Positions 31,170-36,331 of a DNA stretch of 36,331 bases are shown piece by piece (within the stretch, counting starts at the first letter, position 1; every line of letters begins with the position of its first letter). Both the position numbers and the translations under genes were made by a program. The DNA is from Bradyrhizobium sp. (lineage in GTDB: Bacteria > Pseudomonadota > Alphaproteobacteria > Rhizobiales > Xanthobacteraceae). The notes beneath the pieces were generated by a model. That model saw only the letters and a list, made by a program, of their open reading frames with translations, made no database searches and was not told where the DNA came from. The stretch spans positions 1-36,331 of the forward strand of contig JAQGKC010000475.1 in the NCBI GenBank assembly GCA_028290305.1, written 5' to 3'.

Positions 31170-31253
31170 CGTGGCTCGCCGACGTGCCCATGATGCCAGT
31201 CTATCATCCGTGCCGCCGGCGTTCAAACCGCTGCGACGATCATTCAACTTCAT

Positions 31254-31508
31254 CTCATCACAATCTAGGCCGCTTCGCTCCCCGCCACGCCGTGCTGTGT
31301 CGCGAGCATCTGCCGCCAGAACTGCGCCACCAACTCGACCCGGCGGCTCAGACTATGAGGCGGCAGAGTGTTTCCAAATTGTGACCGGCTTGGGATACGG
31401 GACAGCGGCCAGGTGTCTCGCCTGTCGGCTGGCCTGACGTCGGAAAATATGCCTATTGTCGGCGCAGCCAGGCCATCGCAGGGCTGCCACCACAGGGACC
31501 CCGACCCC
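31254..31508. other. Intergenic stretch before the transglycosylase gene
   Basis: About 250 bases. The minus strand from about 31373 to 31265 reads NTLPPHSLSRRVELVAQFWR, then QMLATQHGVAGSEAA and a stop, which has protein-like character but no start or family that I recognise; it could be the tail of a decayed gene. The rest, including a likely promoter for the transglycosylase, shows nothing clear. Confidence 0.35.
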
Positions 31509-32315
31509 ATGTTTCTTGTCCGCGCCGTCTTCCTTTTTGCATTGCTTGTTGTTGCGACGCCGAGCTTCGCCGCGCGCTGCGGCGGCGATTTCAATTCCTT
31601 CATCGACAGCATGGCCTCCGAGGCGCAGGCCGCCGGCGTCTCGGCCAGCGTGACCAGCGCGGCGCTCGGCGGCTTGCAGGAAGATGGCAGCGTGCTCGCC
31701 TTCGACCGCCGCCAGCGCTACACCTTCAACAAGAGCTTCGAGCAGTATGTCTCGACCCGCGTCGGCGCGGGACGCATCAATGGCGGTCGCGCCATGCTGC
31801 AGCGCCATGCGGCCTTGCTGTCGCGGATCGAGGCGCGCTTCGGCGTGCCGCGCCAGATCCTGGTTGCAATCTGGGGACTGGAGACGGACTTCGGCCGCGG
31901 CGACATGGGGAAGTTGCCCGTCATCCGCACGCTGGCGACGCTCGCGCATGATTGCCGCCGCTCCGAATTGTTTCAGGGTGAACTGCTCGCCGCGCTCAAG
32001 ATCGTGCAACGCGGCGATCTTCCCTTGCGGGATCTGATCGGCGCCTATGCCGGCGAGATCGGCCAGACGCAATTCCTGCCGTCGTCCTACATCAAATACG
32101 GCGTCGATTTCGACGGCGACGGCCGGGTCGACCTGCGCCACAGTGTCGCCGACGTGCTCGCCTCCACCGCCAACCTGCTGCACACCAACGGCTTCCAGAT
32201 GGGCGGCTCCTACGCGGAGGGCAGCGCGAATTTCGACGCCATGCGCGAATGGAATCACGCCGTGATCTACCGCAAGACCATCGGCTATTTCGCCGACCAA
32301 CTGGTCGGACGATAA
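31509..32315 (+). CDS. Lytic murein transglycosylase, MltB-like (SLT_2)
   Basis: The protein is 268 residues with a signal peptide (MFLVRAVFLFALLVVATPSF, AAR), so it works in the periplasm, cleaving peptidoglycan glycan strands to 1,6-anhydro ends. QILVAIWGLETDFGRGDMGK has the catalytic Glu at about 125; GAYAGEIGQTQFLPSSYIKY and VDFDGDGRVDLRHSVADVLA are the substrate and Ca-like EF-type blocks of MltB. It is short for the family and lacks a C-terminal peptidoglycan-binding domain. The ATG at 31509 starts the signal peptide; 47 codons upstream are open but not signal-like. It converges with acyl-CoA synthetase copy 2. Confidence 0.92.
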   Translation: MFLVRAVFLFALLVVATPSFAARCGGDFNSFIDSMASEAQAAGVSASVTSAALGGLQEDGSVLAFDRRQRYTFNKSFEQYVSTRVGAGRINGGRAMLQRHAALLSRIEARFGVPRQILVAIWGLETDFGRGDMGKLPVIRTLATLAHDCRRSELFQGELLAALKIVQRGDLPLRDLIGAYAGEIGQTQFLPSSYIKYGVDFDGDGRVDLRHSVADVLASTANLLHTNGFQMGGSYAEGSANFDAMREWNHAVIYRKTIGYFADQLVGR

Positions 32316-32329
32316 GCGCATACCTTCTC

Positions 32330-32372
32330 CGTCATTGCGGGGCGCGCGTAGCGCGAGCCTGACGCAAGCGGA
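32330..32372. repeat. Partial CCGTCATTGCG-type repeat
   Basis: CCGTCATTGCGGGGCGCGCG and the following AGCGCGAGCC resemble the left half of the element at 22262-22348; no right arm is present. It separates the convergent transglycosylase and synthetase genes. Confidence 0.45.
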
Positions 32373-32380
32373 GGGGTAAG

Positions 32381-33991
32381 CTACCCCAGCGCCCGCAGTT
32401 CTCGCCGCAGCACTTTTCCGGTCGCAGTCATCGGCAGGGCGTCGGTGAATTGCACGAGGCGCGGGTATTCGTGGGCGGCGAGGCGCGTCTTGACGAACTC
32501 CTGGATCTCGCGCGAAAGCTCCGCGCTCGGCGAGAAGTTCGGGCGCAGCACGATCCAGGCCTTGATCGTTTCGGTGCGGATCGGATCGGGAATGCCGACC
32601 ACCGCCGACATCGCCACCGCCGGATGCTTCATTAGCGTGTCCTCGATCTCGGACGGACCGACCCGATAGCCCGCGGTGGTGATGACATCGTCCTCGCGGC
32701 TGACATACCAGAAATAGCCGTCATCGTCCTGCACGCCGAGATCGCCGGTCAGAAGAAATTCGCCGATATATTTTTTCGCGGTCGCTTCCGGATTGCGCCA
32801 GTATTCGAGCATGGTGCAGGGATTGGGCTGGCGCACGCCGCTGATGCCGCGGCTGCCGCGCGGCAATTCCTCACCGTTGTCGTTGATGATGCGCACGTCG
32901 AAGCCCGGCGTCGCCTTGCCCATCGATCCCGGCCGGATCGGAAACAGCTTCGCGTTGCTGCCGATCACCAGATTGCACTCGGTCTGGCCGAACACCTCAT
33001 GCGCGTCGATGCCGAAGGTCGTGCGCACCCACTCGAGCAGTTCGCCGCCGAGCGACTCGCCGCCGGTGAAGATGCTGCGGAGCTTGACGCCCGGATGCGT
33101 GACGCCGGCCTGCCGCATCAATTTCAGCGCGGTCGGCGGCAGGAATACGTTGCGGATGTTCAAGTCCGCCATCATCTGCGTCGCGGCCTGCGGCTCGAAC
33201 TTGCGCGCGCGATGGCCGACGATCGGCACGCCGTGATACCAGCCCGCAAGCAGCGCGTTGATCAGGCCGCCGATCCAGGCCCAGTCGGCCGGCGTCCACA
33301 TCAGGGCGCCGGGCTTGGGCAGAAAGTCGTGGCACATCTCGACATTCGGCAGATGGCCGAGCACCACGCGATGGGCGTGCAGCGCGCCCTTCGGGTTTCC
33401 CGTGGTGCCGGAGGTGTAGATGATCAGGGCCGGATCGTCGCACGAGGTGTCGACGGTCGCAAACTCCGGCGATGCCGCTTTCACCTCCGGCCAGAACGAT
33501 TTCGCGCCCGCCGGCGCGCGCTCGGAGACGACGTAGATATTTTTCAAGTCCGGCAGCCGGTCGCGGATCGTGGCAAGCTTCTGCCAGCCGGTCTCGTCGG
33601 TGATAATCGCCTTGGCGCCCGAGTTGGACAGTCGGAATTCCAGCGCGTCCTCACCAAACAGCGCAAACAGCGGGATCGAGACCAGGCCGAGGCGGAGCGC
33701 TGCCAGATGCGCGATCGGCAATTCCAGCGATTGCGTCAGAAACACCGCGACGCGGTCCCCGCGCACGAGCCCGTCCGCATTCAGCACATTAGCGAAGCGG
33801 CGCGACATCTCGGCGACCTGATCGAACGTGGTGCGGGTGGTCTTACCCGCCTCGTCGACATAGATCAGCGCGAGTTTGCCCGAGCCGTCGGCGTGGCGGT
33901 CGCAACAGGCGGTCGCGATATTGAAGCGCGCGGGGATGTCCCAGCGAAAATTGCGATAGACTTCGTCGTAATCGGCGGCTTCGGTGAGCAT
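32381..33991 (-). CDS. AMP-dependent acyl-CoA synthetase, copy 2
   Basis: The protein is 536 residues and about 85% identical to the protein encoded at 6631-8232 (about 81 substitutions plus a three-residue gap, by hand alignment). YTSGTTGNPKG, FGQTECNLV, TGDLG and the C-terminal TATGKVLRRE Lys are all intact, so it should be active. Most changes fall in surface stretches (for example NIYVVSERAPAGAKSFWP against NIYIIGDGIHAGTKPFWP), while the core is unchanged, consistent with both copies remaining under selection. AGGGG precedes the ATG. It is downstream of the Rieske-flavoprotein gene, with palindromic repeat copy c between them. Confidence 0.94.
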   Translation of the reverse strand: MLTEAADYDEVYRNFRWDIPARFNIATACCDRHADGSGKLALIYVDEAGKTTRTTFDQVAEMSRRFANVLNADGLVRGDRVAVFLTQSLELPIAHLAALRLGLVSIPLFALFGEDALEFRLSNSGAKAIITDETGWQKLATIRDRLPDLKNIYVVSERAPAGAKSFWPEVKAASPEFATVDTSCDDPALIIYTSGTTGNPKGALHAHRVVLGHLPNVEMCHDFLPKPGALMWTPADWAWIGGLINALLAGWYHGVPIVGHRARKFEPQAATQMMADLNIRNVFLPPTALKLMRQAGVTHPGVKLRSIFTGGESLGGELLEWVRTTFGIDAHEVFGQTECNLVIGSNAKLFPIRPGSMGKATPGFDVRIINDNGEELPRGSRGISGVRQPNPCTMLEYWRNPEATAKKYIGEFLLTGDLGVQDDDGYFWYVSREDDVITTAGYRVGPSEIEDTLMKHPAVAMSAVVGIPDPIRTETIKAWIVLRPNFSPSAELSREIQEFVKTRLAAHEYPRLVQFTDALPMTATGKVLRRELRALG

Positions 33992-34017
33992 GGCCCCTGG
34001 CGTCGTCCCTGGCTTTC

Positions 34018-34107
34018 GTCATGGCGGGGCTTTGTCCCGGCCATCCACGTTCTTGCTTTCCGGAGAGTTTGAAAGACGTGGATGCCCGGCACAAGGCCAC
34101 GCATGAC
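34018..34107. repeat. Palindromic GTCATGGCGGG...GCATGAC repeat, copy c
   Basis: CGTCATGGCGGGGCTTTGTC and CATCCACGT pair with ACGTGGATG and GGCACAAGGCCACGCATGAC. It ends 26 bases before the copy 2 synthetase ATG, the same distance as copy a from copy 1; both are followed by AGGGACGAC. Confidence 0.83.
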
Positions 34108-34131
34108 GAGGAGAGGAATTTTTTGTGATCC

Positions 34132-35667
34132 TCAGCCGGTCGACCGCTCCATCGCGACCTCAGCCTCAAGGCTTGCGGTATCGCGATAGATTGAGGCGGC
34201 GGCGAGATCACGGCCGCCCTGCCTGTAGTGCAGCAGACAATCCCTGGCGGCGATATTGCCGTCGACCACGATCTCCTCCCACATCTCGGCATGACCGACA
34301 TAATTTATCGGCACGTCGTAATGCTGGCTCCAGAAGAACGGCACGGCATCGAACATCTCGCGCTGTCCAAGCATGTTGCGCGCGGCGGTCTGGCCCTGGC
34401 GCTGCGCCACCACCCAGTGCTCGACGCGAATGGTCTGGCCGGAATGCGGATCGGGCCAGCGCGCGATATCGCCCGCCGCGTAGATGCCGGGCACGCTGGT
34501 TTCGAGATAGGCGTCCACCACCACGCCGCGATCGATCGCTAGTCCGGCCTTTTCGGCGAGCGCAAGACGCGGCCGCACGCCGACGCCGATGACCATGACA
34601 TCGGCCTCGATCACGCCGCCGCTCTTCAAGCGCGCGCGCTTGCCCTCGATCGCGGTGACGGTATCGCCGAGGTGAAAGATGACGCCGTGCTCTTCATGCA
34701 GCGCACGAACGAAGTCCCCCATGTCAGGTCCGAGCACGCGCTCCATCGGCCGCTGCTCCAGGCCGACGACATGGACCTCGATATTCCTGGCGCGCAGCGA
34801 GGCCGCCACCTCGAGCCCGATGAAGCTTGCGCCGATCACGACGGCGCGGCGCGCGCCCTCGGTGGACGCAATGATCGCGCGGCAATCGTCCAGCGAGCGC
34901 AACACATGGACATGGGGTTGGACATGGGGCTGATCCGCGCCGGGGATCGATAGCCGCACCGGCTCCGCGCCGGTCGCCAGCAGCAGCCGGTCATAGGGCA
35001 CGGCTTCGCCGTCGGCGAGCAGCACGTTCCTTGCCTTGGTATCGATCGATGTCACGTCCGTCTTGAGCCGCAGATCGATCGCCGCCTCGGCATAAAAACT
35101 ATCAGGACGCAGCGGCAGCCAGTCCTCCGGCGCACTGCCGGCGAGATAATCTTTCGACAGATTGGGCCGGTCCACCGGCGGCGCCGCCTCGCTGCTCAGC
35201 ATCACGATGCTGCCGCGATACTCCTGCCGCCGCAGCATCTCCGCGGCGGCAAACCCCGCGGCACCGCCGCCGACGATCACGATCTTGACGGGAGCCTCCA
35301 GCGGTCCCTTGACCCGAGGTTTGGGCTGCTCGCGCTTCTGCCGAACGACAATGCGATCGCCTTCGCGCTCGACCTGCCAGACCGCGAGCGCGTTGAAGGC
35401 CGGAGCGCGGACGGCTTCGCCGGTTCGCAAATCGAAACAGGCGTGGTGCCACGGACAACGGATGCTCTCGCCGTCGACGAGGCCTTCCGCGAGCGGCCCG
35501 TGATAGTGGCTGCAGTGAGCGTCGATCGCAAAAATCTCCGATCCCGAACGCACCAGCAGCACGTCGTCGTCGCCGACATGGCCCAGCAAGGTCGCGCCGG
35601 AGAAGTCGGATAATGCGACGCCCTGCGACAGATCGGGGCCGGCGGGCTGGGCTTGCTGATCGGCCAT
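34132..35667 (-). CDS. Rieske-domain NAD(P)H:ferredoxin-type flavoprotein reductase
   Basis: The protein is 511 residues: an N-terminal Rieske domain (DAHCSHYHG and CPWHHACF; Cys 52, His 54, Cys 71, His 74 bind the [2Fe-2S] cluster), then a pyridine-nucleotide-disulfide oxidoreductase module with FAD site IVGGGAAGFAAAEML (from about 131) and NAD(P) site VVIGASFIGLEVAASL (from about 276). GIYAAGDIARWPDPHSGQTI completes the FAD site. The layout is that of AIFM3-like/bacterial ferredoxin reductases; electrons would pass from NAD(P)H through FAD to the Rieske centre or an external acceptor. GGAGGAACGAC gives a strong start. It is 24 bases after GatB/YqeY copy 2, and has no equivalent beside copy 1. 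Confidence 0.92.
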   Translation of the reverse strand: MADQQAQPAGPDLSQGVALSDFSGATLLGHVGDDDVLLVRSGSEIFAIDAHCSHYHGPLAEGLVDGESIRCPWHHACFDLRTGEAVRAPAFNALAVWQVEREGDRIVVRQKREQPKPRVKGPLEAPVKIVIVGGGAAGFAAAEMLRRQEYRGSIVMLSSEAAPPVDRPNLSKDYLAGSAPEDWLPLRPDSFYAEAAIDLRLKTDVTSIDTKARNVLLADGEAVPYDRLLLATGAEPVRLSIPGADQPHVQPHVHVLRSLDDCRAIIASTEGARRAVVIGASFIGLEVAASLRARNIEVHVVGLEQRPMERVLGPDMGDFVRALHEEHGVIFHLGDTVTAIEGKRARLKSGGVIEADVMVIGVGVRPRLALAEKAGLAIDRGVVVDAYLETSVPGIYAAGDIARWPDPHSGQTIRVEHWVVAQRQGQTAARNMLGQREMFDAVPFFWSQHYDVPINYVGHAEMWEEIVVDGNIAARDCLLHYRQGGRDLAAASIYRDTASLEAEVAMERSTG

Positions 35668-35691
35668 GTCGTTCCTCCGCTCGCTCCTGGA

Positions 35692-36147
35692 CTATCCCGT
35701 CAGCGCGGCCTTCACCATTCCGCTGGCCTTGCCGAAATCCATCTGCCCGGCATATTTCGCTTTTAGCGCGCCGATCACCTTGCCCATGTCCTTGATCCCG
35801 GCCGCATTGGTCTCGGTGATGACGGCGGCGATCGCGGCTTTCACGTCGTCGTCCGACATCTGCTTCGGCAGATAGGCCGAGATGACCGCGATCTCCTCGC
35901 GCTCCTGGGCCGCGAGTTCCGCCCGGCCGCCCTTGTCATAGAGCTCGACCGACTCCTGGCGCTGCTTGATCATCTTCTGGAACACGCCGAGCAGATCGGC
36001 ATCGGTCAAAGGCGGTTTTCCTTCCCCGCGCGCGGCGATGTCGGCATTCTTGATGGTCGAGTTGACCATCCGCAGGGTGGAAAGCTTGAGCTCTTCCTTC
36101 GCCCGCATCGCATCCTTGACCGCATTGTTGATGTCGTCGCGCAGCAT
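35692..36147 (-). CDS. GatB/YqeY domain protein, copy 2
   Basis: The protein is 151 residues and collinear with copy 1 (138 of 151 identical). The differences are scattered and conservative (for example SDDDVKAAIAAVITET against SEADVKAAIASVIAET), and both helical bundles are complete, so it is likely functional. GAGAGGATAG lies at the same place as the ribosome-binding site of copy 1. It begins the minus-strand cluster GatB/YqeY, Rieske reductase, acyl-CoA synthetase. The role of free-standing YqeY is not established. Confidence 0.95.
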   Translation of the reverse strand: MLRDDINNAVKDAMRAKEELKLSTLRMVNSTIKNADIAARGEGKPPLTDADLLGVFQKMIKQRQESVELYDKGGRAELAAQEREEIAVISAYLPKQMSDDDVKAAIAAVITETNAAGIKDMGKVIGALKAKYAGQMDFGKASGMVKAALTG

Positions 36148-36238
36148 ATTCTATCCTCTCGCAGCCCTCCGGCCGCTCCTTGGCAACTGATCTAGGCGGT
36201 TCGCGCCGTCGAGACAACCGAGATCCGCAGCCACCCGG
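36148..36238 (-). other. Duplicated leader with remnant of the alpha/beta-hydrolase 3' end
   Basis: Read on the minus strand, the sequence before GatB/YqeY copy 2 contains TGGCTGCGGATCT, then GCGAACCGCCTAGATCAG and GGGCTGCGAGAGGA, in the same order and spacing as 5917-6000. The first block is the end of the hydrolase coding sequence (Trp-Leu-Arg-Ile) in copy 1, but no hydrolase frame continues upstream here. The similarity stops at about 36235. Confidence 0.7.
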
Positions 36239-36331
36239 AACCGAAAACTACCTGCAAAATCGAGGGTTGGGGGCGCCCCGGATCAAATAGCCCGGCGCTG
36301 CCCGTCAATTATCCCAAAACACCATGTGAAT

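Noticed and set aside
32381..36147. Copy 2 as a mobile element or composite transposon
   Set aside because: No transposase, integrase or terminal repeats were found around it; a recombinational duplication explains the similarity.

Overview
The window is GC-rich, gene-dense alphaproteobacterial chromosome, most likely Bradyrhizobium or a close relative in Nitrobacteraceae. The evidence is the protein style of carA, dnaG and rpoD (a long RpoD with an extended non-conserved region, and a DnaG without zinc ligands), and the several families of short palindromic intergenic repeats typical of that group. I see no rRNA, tRNA, CRISPR array, transposase or integrase. The assignment to genus is inference from sequence style, not a database match.

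Layout. 1-5.1 kb: end of an unknown gene, a secreted DUF1254/DUF1214 protein, a probable NTF2-like remnant, a VOC protein, a cupin, a PaaI-type thioesterase and carA. 5.2-8.2 kb: an alpha/beta hydrolase, GatB/YqeY copy 1 and acyl-CoA synthetase copy 1. 8.4-10.6 kb: a five-gene operon of an ArsR-type repressor and four tandem AHSA1/SRPBCC proteins, with a palindromic operator inside a near-consensus promoter. 10.7-12.7 kb: two exported proteins (LVIVD-repeat type and a Cys-containing unknown). 12.8-18.4 kb: an EmrA/EmrB-type efflux pair with a small Cys-rich exported protein, a small SH3-like protein, a patatin-like lipoprotein and a TetR regulator; the same 19-bp dyad lies upstream of tetR and in the efflux/lipoprotein divergent region. 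19-22.8 kb: a LysE exporter, an N-formylglutamate amidohydrolase, two adjacent transglutaminase-like proteins and a gamma-glutamylcyclotransferase. 23-27.5 kb: dnaG and rpoD with a clear rpoD terminator. 27.6-28.6 kb: an AT-richer, frame-disrupted gene whose C-terminal half resembles NDT/TIR-type nucleotide-processing effector domains. 28.8-32.3 kb: small conserved proteins, a DCC protein, DUF817, a small membrane protein and a MltB-like transglycosylase. 32.4-36.2 kb: acyl-CoA synthetase copy 2, a Rieske-flavoprotein reductase and GatB/YqeY copy 2, all on the minus strand.

The most notable structure is an inverted duplication. GatB/YqeY plus acyl-CoA synthetase occur at about 5.9-8.2 kb (+) and again at about 32.4-36.2 kb (-), on either side of dnaG-rpoD. 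Similarity also covers the leader upstream of GatB/YqeY, including the last bases of the alpha/beta hydrolase gene, and a repeat element at the same distance before both synthetase genes. The copies differ by the reductase gene, present only in copy 2. The best candidate for an uncharacterised system is the NDT/TIR-like gene at 27.7 kb, although its N-terminus is disrupted here. The two palindrome-marked regulons (ArsR-SRPBCC and TetR-efflux-patatin) are the clearest regulatory units.
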